The notes under the pieces were generated by a model. The model was given only the letters and a program-made list of their open reading frames with translations, was not told the DNA's origin and searched no databases. Made by a program: the position numbers and the translations under genes. Source: Nitrospiraceae bacterium (GTDB taxonomy: Bacteria; Nitrospirota; Nitrospiria; Nitrospirales; Nitrospiraceae). Taken from it: a stretch of 64,000 nt of DNA. This document shows positions 18,334-28,756 of this stretch, in pieces; within the stretch, counting starts at the first letter, position 1; each line of letters begins with the position of its first letter. The stretch is taken from positions 21,230 through 85,229 of the forward strand of contig CAKKRK010000098.1 of assembly GCA_919902665.1 (NCBI GenBank). The letters run 5' to 3'.

Positions 18334-21300
18334 ATGAATATTCCTGGGTTTCCCCGCCAGCAAGGGCTCTACGATCCTCGGCACGAGAAGGACTCCTGTG
18401 GGATCGGTTTTGTCGTCAATATTAAAGGGAAGAAATCCCATGACATTGTCCGCAAAGGGCTTCAAGTCTTAGAGAATTTGACCCATCGTGGAGCGCAAGG
18501 CGCTGATTCCTGTACGGGAGACGGAGCAGGCATTCTTTTGCAAGTCCCGCACACATTCTTGAAGCGGGTCGCGGGGGATGTCGGCGTGTCATTGCCGGAT
18601 GTTGGTGAGTACGGAGTGGGCCAGCTCTTTCTCCCGCCGACTGCAGATGCTCGACGGCTGTGCGAGAAGCTGTTCACAGAGATTCTTGTGGAAGAAGGCT
18701 TGCGTTTGCTTGGTTGGCGCGATGTGCCGGTCAAGAGCGACCGAATCGGCGCGCAAGCGAGAACGACCGAGCCGTTCATGCGGCAGATCTTCATCGCGCG
18801 AGATGCCCTCAACGAAGCCCAATTTGAGCGAAAACTATATGTGACTCGCAAGCGGGTTGAAAAGGCCGTGGCGGAGTCGGCCATTCAAGGGCGGGAACAC
18901 TTCTATGTCTCGAGCCTGTCGGCCCACACCATCGTCTATAAAGGGTTGCTGCTGCCGCATCAAATGGCGGCGTACTACCAAGACCTCACCGATGAACGGA
19001 TGGTCAGCGCGCTGGCCTTGGTGCACTCACGCTTCAGTACAAATACCTTTCCCACCTGGCCGCGGGCCCATCCCTATCGGTATGTGTGCCACAACGGAGA
19101 GATCAATACGCTGAAGGGGAACGTCAATTGGATGAAGGCTCGCCAGGGACGTCTTCATTCCGAGCTGTTCGGGAAGGACATGGAGAAGCTGTTCCCGATC
19201 GTCTCGGAGGATCAAAGTGACTCGGCTTGTCTCGATAATACCCTGGAATTTCTTTTGCTCGGGGGCCGTTCGCTTCCCCATGCCATGATGATGTTGATTC
19301 CAGAACCCTGGGTGGCGAATGCTCAGATGGATTTGGATCGTCGAGGCTTTTACCAGTATCACGCTGCGATGATGGAGCCGTGGGATGGGCCGGCAGCTGT
19401 CTGTTTTACCGACGGCAAAATGATCGGTGCGACGTTGGACCGGAACGGGCTGCGTCCCTGCCGCTATCAAGTGACGACCGACGGTCTCGTGGTCCTGGCA
19501 TCCGAGGCCGGGGTCTTGCCAGCTGACGCAAAAGAGATCCGCATGAAGGGCCGGCTCCAACCGGGCCGCATGTTCCTCGTCGACACGGTGCAGGGCCGCA
19601 TCATCGATGACGAAGAGATTAAGGCCGATATCGTGGGCCGCAAACCCTATCGCAATTGGGTGACGCAGTACGGGGTCTCGTTGGATGAGTTGCCGGAGCC
19701 GCTGAATGTTCCGCAGCCCGACCACCCGACGATCCGCCAGCGGCAGCAAGCCTTCGGCTATACGGTCGAAGAACTCAAAATGGTCATCACGCCGATGATC
19801 ATGACGGGCGAAGAAGCACTCTCGTCGATGGGCACCGATACCCCCTTGGCGGTGCTATCCGATCGGCCACAGCTGCTGTTCAAATATTTCAAACAGCTCT
19901 TTGCGCAGGTGACGAATCCCCCCATCGATCCGATCCGCGAACAGCTTGTCATGTCGCTCGTGACCAACATCGGCCCGAAGCCGAACTTGATGGACGAATC
20001 GCCCGAATCATGCCGCCGTATCAAGGTACAGCAGCCGATTCTTACGAACGCCGATCTGCAAAAAATCAGAGGCATTTCCGACCCGCACTTCAAAAGCAAG
20101 ACCCTCCGTATGTTGTTCCGCGTCGCCGAAGGGCCGGATGGGCTTGGCGAGGCGGTCGACGACCTCTGCCGACAAGCCTCGCAGGCGATTAAGGAAGGCT
20201 ACAAGTTTCTCATTTTGAGTGATCGTGGCGTTGATGAACAGTGGGCCCCGATCCCAAGTTTGCTCGGTATCTCCGCCGTTCATCATCACCTGGTTCGGGA
20301 GTGTACGCGAACTGAAGTGGGCTTGATTCTCGAAACGGGGGAGCCTCGCGATGTGCATCAGTTTGCCTGTTTGCTCGGCTATGGTGCCGGGACCATCAAC
20401 CCGTATCTGGTGTTCGAGTCGCTCGTTGACATGGAGCGCGACCACTATCTGCCGGAGGGGCTTGATGCGCAGACGGCGGAAGGGAAATTCATCAAGGCCA
20501 TCAATAAGGGCCTGCTCAAGATCTTCTCGAAAATGGGGATTTCTACGGTGCAGTCCTACTGCGGGGCGCAGATCTTTGAGGCGATCGGGTTGAGTCGCGA
20601 ACTGATCGATCGTTACTTTACCGAGACCCCGTCGCGCGTGGAAGGGGTCGGCATTCGCGAGGTTGGTGAAGAAACGCTACGCCGACACCGAACTGCCTAT
20701 GAGCCGGCGGCGATCCGCCAACTCGATTTCGGCGGCGAGATCCACTACCGCATCCAGGGTGAGCACCACAACTGGAATCCGGAGACGATCTACAAGCTGC
20801 AGCATGCCAGCCGTTCGAACGATCCGAAGACCTACGCCGAGTTCGCGCAAATCGTGAACGACGAGAGCAAGCGGCGATCGAACCTGCGCGGCCTCCTTGA
20901 TTTCAAGTTCGCGTCCCAGCCGATTCCGATTGAGGAAGTGGAGCCGGCCAAAGACATCGTGAAGCGCTTCAACACCGGCGCGATGTCCTTCGGCTCGATC
21001 AGCAAGGAAGCGCATGAAACGCTGGCGATCGCGATGAACCGGCTCGGCGGCAAGAGCAATACCGGGGAAGGTGGCGAAGATCCCGAGCGGTTCAAACCTT
21101 TGCCGAACGGCGATTCAAAGAACAGCTATATCAAACAGGTGGCGTCGGCCCGATTCGGAGTCACGGCGCATTATCTCGTGAACGCGCGGGAATTGCAGAT
21201 CAAGATGGCACAGGGGGCTAAGCCCGGAGAAGGCGGTCAATTGCCGGGGCACAAGGTGGACGAAAGCATCGCGCGTTTCCGGTATGCCACGCCGGGAGTG

Positions 21301-22851
21301 CAACTGATTTCGCCTCCGCCACATCACGACATCTATTCGATCGAGGATTTAGCCCAGCTGATCTTCGACCTCAAGAATTCCAATCCAGATGCCGGGGTCT
21401 CCGTGAAACTGGTGGCGGAGGTCGGCGTTGGTACGGTCGCAGCCGGTGTTGCCAAGGCCCATGCGGACAAGGTGCTCATCAGCGGCGATTCGGGCGGCAC
21501 GGGTGCGTCACCGTTGTCGTCGATCAAATATGCCGGAATTCCTTGGGAGCTGGGGCTAGCGGAAACTCATCAGACGCTGGTCCTCAATGATCTTCGTGGA
21601 CGCATCCGTGTTGAAACGGACGGTCAGATAAAGACCGGTCGCGACGTGGTCATCGCTACGCTGCTCGGTGCGGAAGAATATGGGTTCGCGACCGCTCCCC
21701 TCATTGTCGAAGGCTGCATTATGATGCGCAAGTGCCATCTGAATACCTGCCCGGTCGGGATCGCGACACAAGATCCTGAATTGCGCAAGAGGTTCAACGG
21801 TAAGCCTGAACACATCGTCAACTACCTGTTCTTCGTGGCCGAAGAAGCCCGGCAGTTGATGGCGAAGCTCGGCTTCAGGACGATCAACGAGATGGTTGGC
21901 TGCGTCGACAGGCTCAAGGTCGCGACAGCTGTCGACCACTGGAAAGCCAAGGGGCTGGATCTCACGCCGCTACTGACGGCTCCGGATGTGCCGGCGAATG
22001 TGCCGCGCTATTGCGTGCAGAAGCAGGACCATGGTCTTGCCGACATCCTCGACAACAAACTCGTCGAGCTCTGCAAGGTCGCCATTGAGAAGGGTGAGAA
22101 GGTCACACTCGATCTTCCAATCAGGAATATCAACCGGACGACCGGCACGGTGCTCTCCAGCAAGATCGCGAAGAGGTATGGGTCTGACGGGTTGCCAGAA
22201 GACACGATCTCAATCAAGTTCTCCGGCTCGGCAGGCCAATCGTTCGGAGCTTTCCTCGCGAAAGGCATCACGCTGACGTTGGAAGGGGAGTCCAATGACT
22301 ATATCGGCAAGGGATTGTCCGGTGGCAAGATCATTGTCTTCCCGCCCAAGAACATTTTGTACAATCCAGAAGAGACGATTTTGATCGGCAATACCTCGCT
22401 CTATGGGGCGACACAAGGTGAGGCCTATTTCTATGGGATGGCGGGGGAACGGTTTGCCGTGAGGAACAGCGGGGCACAGGCCGTCGTCGAAGGGACGGGC
22501 GATCACGGGTGTGAGTACATGACCGGCGGCGTGGTTGTGGTGCTCGGTGGGACCGGCCGTAATTTCGCGGCTGGCATGTCCGGGGGAGTGGCGTTCGTGC
22601 TGGATGATGCCGGGTCATTCCAGAGCCGTTGTAACACCGGGATGGTTGAATTGGAGCCGGTGACGACGAAGGAAGACAAGCAACTACTCCACGGGTTGAT
22701 CACCAAGCATTTTATGTATACGGGGAGCCGTAAGGCCAAGCATGTGCTCGATGCGTTCGAGGCCACCTTGCCGAAGTTCGTCAAGGTCATGCCGGTCGAT
22801 TACAAGCGTGTGATGGAAGAACGGAAGCGGAAGGCGAGTGCGGTACACTAG
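18334..22851 (+). CDS. gltB: Glutamate synthase large subunit
   Basis: The product is full length, 1505 residues. It begins with a short propeptide ending before the N-terminal nucleophile Cys22 in KDSCGIGF, the class II glutamine amidotransferase active residue exposed after processing. The amidotransferase domain ([35 protein letters not shown]) is followed by the central domain, the FMN-binding synthase domain ([41 protein letters not shown]), the 3Fe-4S Cys cluster ([13 protein letters not shown]) and the C-terminal beta-helix ([20 protein letters not shown]). With GltD it makes two glutamates from glutamine and 2-oxoglutarate. Together with glutamine synthetase this is the ammonia assimilation route. 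gltD lies 47 bases downstream. Confidence 0.97.
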   Translation: MNIPGFPRQQGLYDPRHEKDSCGIGFVVNIKGKKSHDIVRKGLQVLENLTHRGAQGADSCTGDGAGILLQVPHTFLKRVAGDVGVSLPDVGEYGVGQLFLPPTADARRLCEKLFTEILVEEGLRLLGWRDVPVKSDRIGAQARTTEPFMRQIFIARDALNEAQFERKLYVTRKRVEKAVAESAIQGREHFYVSSLSAHTIVYKGLLLPHQMAAYYQDLTDERMVSALALVHSRFSTNTFPTWPRAHPYRYVCHNGEINTLKGNVNWMKARQGRLHSELFGKDMEKLFPIVSEDQSDSACLDNTLEFLLLGGRSLPHAMMMLIPEPWVANAQMDLDRRGFYQYHAAMMEPWDGPAAVCFTDGKMIGATLDRNGLRPCRYQVTTDGLVVLASEAGVLPADAKEIRMKGRLQPGRMFLVDTVQGRIIDDEEIKADIVGRKPYRNWVTQYGVSLDELPEPLNVPQPDHPTIRQRQQAFGYTVEELKMVITPMIMTGEEALSSMGTDTPLAVLSDRPQLLFKYFKQLFAQVTNPPIDPIREQLVMSLVTNIGPKPNLMDESPESCRRIKVQQPILTNADLQKIRGISDPHFKSKTLRMLFRVAEGPDGLGEAVDDLCRQASQAIKEGYKFLILSDRGVDEQWAPIPSLLGISAVHHHLVRECTRTEVGLILETGEPRDVHQFACLLGYGAGTINPYLVFESLVDMERDHYLPEGLDAQTAEGKFIKAINKGLLKIFSKMGISTVQSYCGAQIFEAIGLSRELIDRYFTETPSRVEGVGIREVGEETLRRHRTAYEPAAIRQLDFGGEIHYRIQGEHHNWNPETIYKLQHASRSNDPKTYAEFAQIVNDESKRRSNLRGLLDFKFASQPIPIEEVEPAKDIVKRFNTGAMSFGSISKEAHETLAIAMNRLGGKSNTGEGGEDPERFKPLPNGDSKNSYIKQVASARFGVTAHYLVNARELQIKMAQGAKPGEGGQLPGHKVDESIARFRYATPGVQLISPPPHHDIYSIEDLAQLIFDLKNSNPDAGVSVKLVAEVGVGTVAAGVAKAHADKVLISGDSGGTGASPLSSIKYAGIPWELGLAETHQTLVLNDLRGRIRVETDGQIKTGRDVVIATLLGAEEYGFATAPLIVEGCIMMRKCHLNTCPVGIATQDPELRKRFNGKPEHIVNYLFFVAEEARQLMAKLGFRTINEMVGCVDRLKVATAVDHWKAKGLDLTPLLTAPDVPANVPRYCVQKQDHGLADILDNKLVELCKVAIEKGEKVTLDLPIRNINRTTGTVLSSKIAKRYGSDGLPEDTISIKFSGSAGQSFGAFLAKGITLTLEGESNDYIGKGLSGGKIIVFPPKNILYNPEETILIGNTSLYGATQGEAYFYGMAGERFAVRNSGAQAVVEGTGDHGCEYMTGGVVVVLGGTGRNFAAGMSGGVAFVLDDAGSFQSRCNTGMVELEPVTTKEDKQLLHGLITKHFMYTGSRKAKHVLDAFEATLPKFVKVMPVDYKRVMEERKRKASAVH

Positions 22852-22898
22852 TTGGTGAGGAGTGAAGGGTAAGGGGTAAAGAGGTTAGAAGAGAAAAG

Positions 22899-24335
22899 AT
22901 GGGAGACCCGAAAGGTTTCATAAAATACGCCCGTGAGGGCCCGAAGCGTAAGCCGATCGAACTGCGTGTGCTCGATTGGAAGGAGATGTACGAACCGATC
23001 TCCGAGGACAGGCTGAAGACCCAGGGTGCGCGCTGCATGGACTGTGGTGTGCCGTTTTGCCAAGGGAACACCGGTTGTCCGGTTGTGAATTTGATTCCAG
23101 AATGGAACGATCTTGTCTATCGCGGCCGTTGGAACGATGCATTGAAAGCGCTGCACACGACGAACAACTTTCCCGAGTTTACGGGACGGCTCTGCCCGGC
23201 GCCCTGCGAAGGGGCCTGTGTGCTGGGTATCAACGAAGATCCGGTGTCCATCCGCATCCTCGAATGGAACATCGTCGACCGTGGTTTCAACGAAGGTTTC
23301 GTGACACCGATCCTACCGGTCGTGCAAACTGGCAAGACCGTAGCGATCGTCGGTTCCGGTCCGGCGGGGTTGGCTGCTGCGCAGCAACTGGCTCGGGCCG
23401 GCCATGAGGTGACGGTCTTCGAAAAGTCCGATCGGATCGGGGGCCTGCTTCGCTACGGCATTCCCGACTTCAAAATGGAGAAGTGGGTCATCGACAGACG
23501 GTTGGAACAGATGAAGGCCGAAGGGGTGAAGTTTCAAACCAGCGTCGCCGTCGGTCAGGACATCACTGGCGAACAGTTACGCCAACAGTTCGATGCGGTG
23601 GGATTGACGATGGGCGCCGAGCAGGCCCGCGAGTTGCCGATCCCCGGACGTGAACTGAAGGGTGTGCATCTCGCGATGGAATATCTCACCCAGCAGAATA
23701 AGCGGACGGCAGGCATTCAGTTTAGTGATGAACCATTCACCGCAAAGGGCAAGCGGGTGGTCATCATCGGCGGCGGCGATACGGGGTCCGACTGTCTCGG
23801 CACCGCGCACCGCCAAGGCTGCGTCGAAGCCCATCAATTCGAGTTACTACCGGAACCGCCACCGCAGCGGGCTGCATCCACACCTTGGCCGCTCTGGCCG
23901 ATGCAACTGCGTACGTCCCACGCCCATGAAGAGGGCTGCGACCGACAATGGAGCGTCTCTACGACGAAGTTCACCGGCCACGATGGCCACGTCACAAAAC
24001 TCCATGCCAATCGGGTTAAGTTTGAAAACGGCAAGTTTGAGCCGATGCCTGGTACCGAATTCGAGATAAACGCCGATCTGGTGCTGCTGGCTATGGGGTT
24101 CTCTGGTCCCGTCAAGAATGGCCTGCTCGACAACCTGGGCGTGAAATATGACGCCCGAGGAGCGGTATCAGTGGACGAGAACTTCATGAGCAACCTCGAC
24201 GGCGTTTTTGCCGGCGGCGACACCAAACGCGGCGCCTCGCTCATCGTCTGGGCCATCGCCGAAGGGCGAAAAATGGCGGCAGGGATCAATAAGTATCTGC
24301 ATGCCAATCGTTCTGCAAAGAAAGCCGTCTCGTGA
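22899..24335 (+). CDS. gltD: Glutamate synthase small subunit
   Basis: The protein has 478 residues. The N-terminal cysteine-rich segment (CMDCGVPFCQ, then GCPVVNLIPEW, GRLCPAPCEGACVLG) binds the two 4Fe-4S clusters. The FAD-binding Rossmann motif is VAIVGSGPAGLAAAQQLARAG, with the second NAD(P)H-binding motif VVIIGGGDTGSDCLG and a C-terminal VFAGGDTKRGASLIVWAIAEG flavin contact. GltD feeds electrons from NAD(P)H to the FMN of GltB. It lies directly after gltB on the same strand and is surely cotranscribed. The gap carries no strong ribosome-binding site. Confidence 0.96.
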   Translation: MGDPKGFIKYAREGPKRKPIELRVLDWKEMYEPISEDRLKTQGARCMDCGVPFCQGNTGCPVVNLIPEWNDLVYRGRWNDALKALHTTNNFPEFTGRLCPAPCEGACVLGINEDPVSIRILEWNIVDRGFNEGFVTPILPVVQTGKTVAIVGSGPAGLAAAQQLARAGHEVTVFEKSDRIGGLLRYGIPDFKMEKWVIDRRLEQMKAEGVKFQTSVAVGQDITGEQLRQQFDAVGLTMGAEQARELPIPGRELKGVHLAMEYLTQQNKRTAGIQFSDEPFTAKGKRVVIIGGGDTGSDCLGTAHRQGCVEAHQFELLPEPPPQRAASTPWPLWPMQLRTSHAHEEGCDRQWSVSTTKFTGHDGHVTKLHANRVKFENGKFEPMPGTEFEINADLVLLAMGFSGPVKNGLLDNLGVKYDARGAVSVDENFMSNLDGVFAGGDTKRGASLIVWAIAEGRKMAAGINKYLHANRSAKKAVS

Positions 24336-24564
24336 ACTGACCTGACTCGTCAGTTATCAGCACAGCGACCAGGACTTACCTCGTCTTACCATCTTCCAGA
24401 CTCAGCTAGGTGAAGAATATATCTTGGCTGACGAAGGGCGAGCAGCTTCAGCTTCACCATGATCCGATGTGTTCGTTCAGGCTTTGTCTCGTTGACAGCG
24501 TTCCATCCTGGAACGTAGCCTGTCTCCTGTCTGATCATCTTCAAAAATCTAGAGGAGGGTTGTC

Positions 24565-25053
24565 ATGGCGGCTGTTGACTATTTTCTGAAGATCGCCGGG
24601 ATTGAGGGCGAGAGCAATGATTTGAAGCACAAGGGAGACATCCATCTGGGTTCGTGGTCGTTCGGAGGCACACAAACGGGAGGCGAGCATTTCGCCGGCG
24701 GTGGGGGCGGGGGAAAGTTTTCGGCGCAAGATTTTCATTTCACGACGAAGCTCAGCAAGGCCTCACCGAAACTCTTCCAGGCCTGTGCCACTGGTGAACG
24801 GTTGAAGAATGCGACGCTCGTGGCGAGACAGGCAGGCGAGGGACAGCAGGAGTACTACAAAATCACGTTCAGCGACTGTTTAGTGTCTTCCTATCAGCAG
24901 GGCGGGGCTGTCGGATCGGACCTCATTCCAACGGATCAGGCGTCGTTGAGCTTCGGGAAGATTGAGATCGAGTACACGGAGCAAAAGGCAGATGGGTCGC
25001 TCGGAGCAATTGTGAAGGGTGGCTATGACTTGAAGCTCAATAAGACTGTGTAG
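24565..25053 (+). CDS. Hcp-like protein of the type VI secretion tube family
   Basis: The 162-residue protein begins MAAVDYFLKIAGIEGES and has the Hcp beta-barrel features DIHLGSWSFGG, FHFTTKLSKASPKLFQACATG and the C-terminal EYTEQKADGSLG. Hcp forms hexameric rings of the type VI secretion tube and is also exported. A glycine run (residues 48-53, FAGGGGGGKF) follows the usual position of the Hcp surface loop. An aggagg ribosome-binding site sits just upstream. No other tss gene is visible in this window, so it is an isolated hcp gene; it may serve a secretion system elsewhere or another role. Confidence 0.8.
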   Translation: MAAVDYFLKIAGIEGESNDLKHKGDIHLGSWSFGGTQTGGEHFAGGGGGGKFSAQDFHFTTKLSKASPKLFQACATGERLKNATLVARQAGEGQQEYYKITFSDCLVSSYQQGGAVGSDLIPTDQASLSFGKIEIEYTEQKADGSLGAIVKGGYDLKLNKTV

Positions 25054-25087
25054 GGGACTGAAGGGGACAGATCTAGGGAGACTGCGT

Positions 25088-25453
25088 TTAGACGGCGACC
25101 GGGCTGCGGGTCAGTTCCGCTTCATCGACTTGGTTGGAGATGACGGAGACTTCTCCGCCTTCGATCAGATCGGTGACTTGCTCTCGGACTCCCTGTGCGT
25201 ACCGAAGAAACTCGATGCCAAACTGGTTGTCTTTGTGCCAACGCACGATTGAGATTTCGACGGCGAGCGGAGATTCTGTGTCAGGCGCCTCGATGTGCAA
25301 TGCGAGATAGCTGCCTGGCGTCAGGGCGACATTACTCTGCATTCGACATCCCGTTGCAGAAAGATCGAAGAGGGTTCCTTCTCCTGCGCCATTGTCGGTC
25401 TGGACGCTGGCGGGGTACCGGACATATTTTCTCGAGCTGCATCGGGGCTGCAT
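25088..25453 (-). CDS. PilZ domain protein
   Basis: A 121-residue single-domain protein with the PilZ c-di-GMP-binding motif: RKYVRYPAS for the RxxxR box and DLSATGCRM for the D/NxSxxG box, followed by beta strands such as FGIEFLRYAQ. PilZ proteins bind cyclic di-GMP and alter motility or exopolysaccharide production. It converges with the hcp-like gene and reads away from the DUF5069 gene. No fused output domain. Confidence 0.85.
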   Translation of the reverse strand: MQPRCSSRKYVRYPASVQTDNGAGEGTLFDLSATGCRMQSNVALTPGSYLALHIEAPDTESPLAVEISIVRWHKDNQFGIEFLRYAQGVREQVTDLIEGGEVSVISNQVDEAELTRSPVAV

Positions 25454-25603
25454 ATCAACCTCACTGTTAGTGCCTTTATCGGCGGTGCCGGGTAAAACTT
25501 AAATGTGCTGGCTATACAATTTCCTTCTCCTCTGGTTTCTGCTGGACCCAAATCCATTCATGCCTGTATCGTACGTGTTACTCTTAGTCTGGAGAACCGA
25601 GCA

Positions 25604-26041
25604 ATGACTCAACAACCCTATCCCAGAAGCCCCAAAGCTCTTCTTGGCGGTATTGCTCATCTCGCGCGGTTGATCGACAAGATTCGTCTTCGCCATGCCG
25701 GACAGATTCAGGACTATAACTACATCACGGTCGGGTTCGATAAATATCTGGTCGATTTCCTCGGGATCGACGCGCAATCGTTCGAACAGCGAGTCCTAGC
25801 CGGTGGGATGGATGAAGAGCTGCTCGTCTGGGTGAAGAGCAATGGCCGCAAGCCATCTGAGCAGGAAATCGCGCAATGGACACAGGCTCTACTGGCTTCT
25901 GGACCAAAAGATGATGCAGCTCACCGGCGGTTTCAAGACCGCCTTCAAGGTATCGCAAACAAGCGTGGCGTGGCCGTGAGTTCCTTGCCAGCTGTGACGA
26001 CCTGGGTGGATGTGATCGAACTTGATGAAGAGCGTCTCTGA
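25604..26041 (+). CDS. DUF5069 domain protein
   Basis: The product has 145 residues. The start is set at ATG 25604 with ggagaaccgagca in front; a longer open frame upstream is not protein-like. Typical DUF5069 features are PRSPKALLGGIAHLARLIDKIRL, YNYITVGFDKYLVDFLGI and a C-terminal TWVDVIELDEERL. The family is widespread, cytoplasmic and of unknown function. It overlaps the next reading frame by up to 20 bases if that gene uses its first ATG. Confidence 0.85.
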   Translation: MTQQPYPRSPKALLGGIAHLARLIDKIRLRHAGQIQDYNYITVGFDKYLVDFLGIDAQSFEQRVLAGGMDEELLVWVKSNGRKPSEQEIAQWTQALLASGPKDDAAHRRFQDRLQGIANKRGVAVSSLPAVTTWVDVIELDEERL

Positions 26042-26057
26042 GTATCGTGGCCTCTCC

Positions 26058-26477
26058 ATGCCAGACCCTCGTCTCCTCCGGTTTCTCGGTCTTATTGCCA
26101 TTCTGAACGTGCTGCATCTGGTCGACCATATCCTACGCGGTGACTTTCACTGGCCGATTGACGAGCAGTCGGTCGGGTTCATCGGCGTGGCAACCATTAT
26201 TCTGAGTGGGATGGGACTTGGTGTGCGGTTCTATCAGTCAGGCCAGGTTGGACTACGGTTCTGGGTGATGGTCGGAGTGCTTGGTCTAGGACTTGGGTGG
26301 CTTTCACATTTCAGCCCGATGACTGACCAGCCGGTGGCGGTCATCTACCATACGTATACGGCTCCCTGGGCAGGGAGCGTGGCGGTAGGTTGCCTAGTTC
26401 TGCTCCTATTCTCTGTATTGGGTGCGACAGTCTTTGCCGGATATCTGTGGCAGCGAAATGCTTACCCTGATCGGTGA
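26058..26477 (+). CDS. Small membrane protein of unknown function
   Basis: The start is placed at ATG 26058 (MPDPRLLRFL); an ATG at 26022 in frame would give 12 more residues and overlap the DUF5069 gene. The protein has about 139 residues and four hydrophobic segments (LIAILNVLHLVDHIL, GVATIILSGMGLGVR, VMVGVLGLGLGWL, VGCLVLLLFSVLGATVFAGYL). I do not recognise a family. It is tight behind the DUF5069 gene, suggesting cotranscription. Confidence 0.7.
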   Translation: MPDPRLLRFLGLIAILNVLHLVDHILRGDFHWPIDEQSVGFIGVATIILSGMGLGVRFYQSGQVGLRFWVMVGVLGLGLGWLSHFSPMTDQPVAVIYHTYTAPWAGSVAVGCLVLLLFSVLGATVFAGYLWQRNAYPDR

Positions 26478-26490
26478 AACCGAATCGGTC

Positions 26491-27129
26491 CTATCTCAAT
26501 TCTGTCCACCCGCCTGTTTGCGAGCGAAAGGCCAGTTGGCGCGTCGTGGTGCGAATCATAGTCACGTCGTTGGTCTGGTCGATGGATTGTATCTGTTCGT
26601 GCGCCGACCAGCGCATGGTAAAGAAACCTCCGGTGAATGCGGAAAACACCAGGGCTCGCTCAGAGGTAATCACAACGATGACATGGCCGCGACCCTGCAG
26701 TTGTTTGACGGTTTCATTCGGCCCCAACGCATCGCTGAACCAATGGCCACGACTTTCTTGAAACCCATGGACTCGCCGGTTGGTCTGCACCACAAGCAGG
26801 CGTGGCAGTACCTGATGCCGTTCAACCTGCTCTTCGACACCCAGCTGCACCTCTGTCCATCGACGTAAGCCAGAAGCGAAGCCCAACAGTCGGCGGGTGG
26901 TCTGGGCAAAGCCGGCTGGTCCCTGAGCCGCCGTGGTGACGAGTGTTTCATTGACCCCCAATGGTTCCTCGACAGGACTGCCACCTCCTGGGAGCGCAAC
27001 GACTCTGTCTTTGACGACCGTGACTAGGACATCGATCTGGCGAACTTGTGCGAAGGCAGGACTTGAACCCAGGGAAACTAGGATCACAAGCGCAAGCGTG
27101 ACGTAACTGGTGGTGGAAAGCATCGGCAT
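26491..27129 (-). CDS. Exported protein of unknown function
   Basis: About 212 residues from ATG 27129. It starts with a Sec signal peptide (MLSTTSYVTLALVILVSLGSSPAFA, cleaved at about residue 28). The mature part is unlike any family I recognise: DVLVTVVKDRVVALPGGG, then VEEQVERHQVLPRLLVVQTNRRV and ALVFSAFTGGFFTMRWSAHEQI. The rest of the frame upstream of 27129 is not signal-like. It converges with the membrane protein gene at 26058 and is on the same strand as the gene at 27287. Confidence 0.65.
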   Translation of the reverse strand: MPMLSTTSYVTLALVILVSLGSSPAFAQVRQIDVLVTVVKDRVVALPGGGSPVEEPLGVNETLVTTAAQGPAGFAQTTRRLLGFASGLRRWTEVQLGVEEQVERHQVLPRLLVVQTNRRVHGFQESRGHWFSDALGPNETVKQLQGRGHVIVVITSERALVFSAFTGGFFTMRWSAHEQIQSIDQTNDVTMIRTTTRQLAFRSQTGGWTELR

Positions 27130-27231
27130 TCCGTTCGTAGGGCTGGTTGAGTGTCGCCTACCCATAAAGCATCTTGCAACAGATCGCACCGGAGGTTCTC
27201 ATGGAAAGCCTATGGTGGCAATAGAGCGCCA

Positions 27232-27249
27232 TCGGCCCGTTAGGGCCGA
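27232..27249 (-). terminator. Perfect short hairpin downstream of the gene at 27287
   Basis: TCGGCCC-GTTA-GGGCCGA is a perfect 7-bp stem with a four-base loop. It lies 38 bases after the end of the minus-strand gene at 27287. There is no T-run after it, so Rho-independent termination is uncertain. Confidence 0.35.
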
Positions 27250-27286
27250 CGACCGGTACTCGCTTTCCGTCGAATGGCAATAGGTT

Positions 27287-27718
27287 CTACAGGGCGGGCA
27301 GGGTCAGTAACTTCTTCATTTCGCAGTGTGCAAGAACGACGTCTGGGGCACGCTGTAGTGCCTCATAGTAACTCCGCTCATATCCATCACCGAGTTCCGA
27401 GGGGCGAATGAGTGATCGCACCTCGGTCAACAAGACCGCTACATCATCGACGCTCAGTTGGTCCTTGCCATCGAGCAATTCATCGATACGGACAACCATG
27501 TTGGAAAGCGGATGCAGCCAGGTAAACCACGGGTCGTTCATCACCAACTGTAAGAGTTGGCCGGTGCTGTCCACTCGACCGTAAATGCGCTCATAGGTTA
27601 GCTGTTCGGCGACGATCAAGGCCTTATGCAATCCTAAGAGTCCATACCGAACATCCGCCAAGGTTTTCCTGAGCGGGTTGGTTTCTCGAATCTGTGTCTG
27701 TTTCGATGAAAGAGCCAT
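27287..27718 (-). CDS. Hypothetical cytoplasmic protein
   Basis: The 143-residue protein is mostly helical and not recognised: TLADVRYGLLGLHKALIVAEQLTYERIYG, then LLQLVMNDPWFTWLHPLSNMVVRIDELLDG and DDVAVLLTEVRSLIRP. No signal peptide or membrane segment. The block LLQLVMNDPWFTWLHPLS is aromatic-rich and looks like a conserved binding surface (inference). It may be encoded with the exported protein at 26491, but the 157-base gap contains a hairpin. Confidence 0.6.
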   Translation of the reverse strand: MALSSKQTQIRETNPLRKTLADVRYGLLGLHKALIVAEQLTYERIYGRVDSTGQLLQLVMNDPWFTWLHPLSNMVVRIDELLDGKDQLSVDDVAVLLTEVRSLIRPSELGDGYERSYYEALQRAPDVVLAHCEMKKLLTLPAL

Positions 27719-27922
27719 ATAAATAATCCTAGGTCAATGAGAAAATAGGGACTCAGGGGCCTTCATGTGTGAAGAGTCAATCACGTTATATGCTCTTATC
27801 GGTGATCAGCGGTTTGTTCTGTAGTCGCAACGGGGGGCATGGCGATGGGTTGGTTGGGGGCAGATATTCATCGCTATCATCCGAGCCGAGTTGGTTCTGT
27901 GGCGTGCCAGAAGTCAGCGTCA

Positions 27923-28750
27923 TTATTCGCGTAATTCTGAGGATAGGGAGACAGCAGCCTGCCGCCGGTTCGGATTCTGTGCACCCGTTCCTTCCGAAGA
28001 CATATGTTTCTGTGGGCTGAGAAGGTTCCCATAGAAGGCAAATAGCTCACCGGTCAGACGGGTTGCGTTCTCCGGATCGGTTGGGTGTTTTCGCCGGATA
28101 TAGTCGTTGAGCACCAGGCCTTGGGCGGTTTTATGGACATGCGGCTGGTCCAGGTTCATACGGTAGCGCTCGATGGCGTTGGCGACGCGACTGATGAAGA
28201 TCACGGTACCATCTGGTTCCAGCCGCTCGACGATTCCCACATGGGTCAGAGGATCGTTCAACTTGCCGTCTCCGTTGAAATCCCATGTATTATCGAAAAA
28301 CACGAGATCGCCTGGGTTGATATTCGACTCTCGATGAAGGGTGCCATGCTGACGCACATGATTGTGAATGAGTCTGACGCCGTTCCCTTTCGGATCATTG
28401 AACGCTCCACGATACAGATCGATCCCGTGCTCCAGGAAGATGGCACGTGTCACCCCCGCACAGTCGTAGGCGATCCGCTTGCCCTGGCTTGCAATGGCCC
28501 GTGCTCCGACGAGCCGTGCTGCAGACTCGACGATGGCTAATCGGCTGGGGAGAGATGTCATGAAGGATGTTGGGTGACTCCCTGGGCCTGATCTGGGAGC
28601 AGGCTGCGGCAATGCCGGTACGTCACGAGGCTCCATCTTGCTTGCTGAGAGTGGGGGCGCAATGATTGCTCGCTTCCGCGTCTGAGCCGGCTGGGTGCAG
28701 CCCACGAGAGTCGTGATCACAAGAACAACTATGATCAGGACGAAAGGCAT
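27923..28750 (-). CDS. Lipoprotein with NlpC/P60- or CHAP-like cysteine peptidase domain
   Basis: The 275-residue product has a lipoprotein signal with lipobox Cys18 (TTLVGCTQ). The catalytic domain at about 70-190 shows Cys97 in AYDCAGVTRAIF, GDLVFFDN and His170 in LTHVGIVE, the Cys-His pair and order of NlpC/P60 and CHAP domains. Such enzymes cut peptide bonds in peptidoglycan stems, so this is probably an outer-membrane-anchored cell wall hydrolase. The C-terminal extension is not recognised. It begins 6 bases after the end of the Ycf46-like ATPase gene on the same strand, so both are likely in one transcript. Confidence 0.8.
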   Translation of the reverse strand: MPFVLIIVVLVITTLVGCTQPAQTRKRAIIAPPLSASKMEPRDVPALPQPAPRSGPGSHPTSFMTSLPSRLAIVESAARLVGARAIASQGKRIAYDCAGVTRAIFLEHGIDLYRGAFNDPKGNGVRLIHNHVRQHGTLHRESNINPGDLVFFDNTWDFNGDGKLNDPLTHVGIVERLEPDGTVIFISRVANAIERYRMNLDQPHVHKTAQGLVLNDYIRRKHPTDPENATRLTGELFAFYGNLLSPQKHMSSEGTGAQNPNRRQAAVSLSSELRE

Positions 28751-28756
28751 CGGTGG

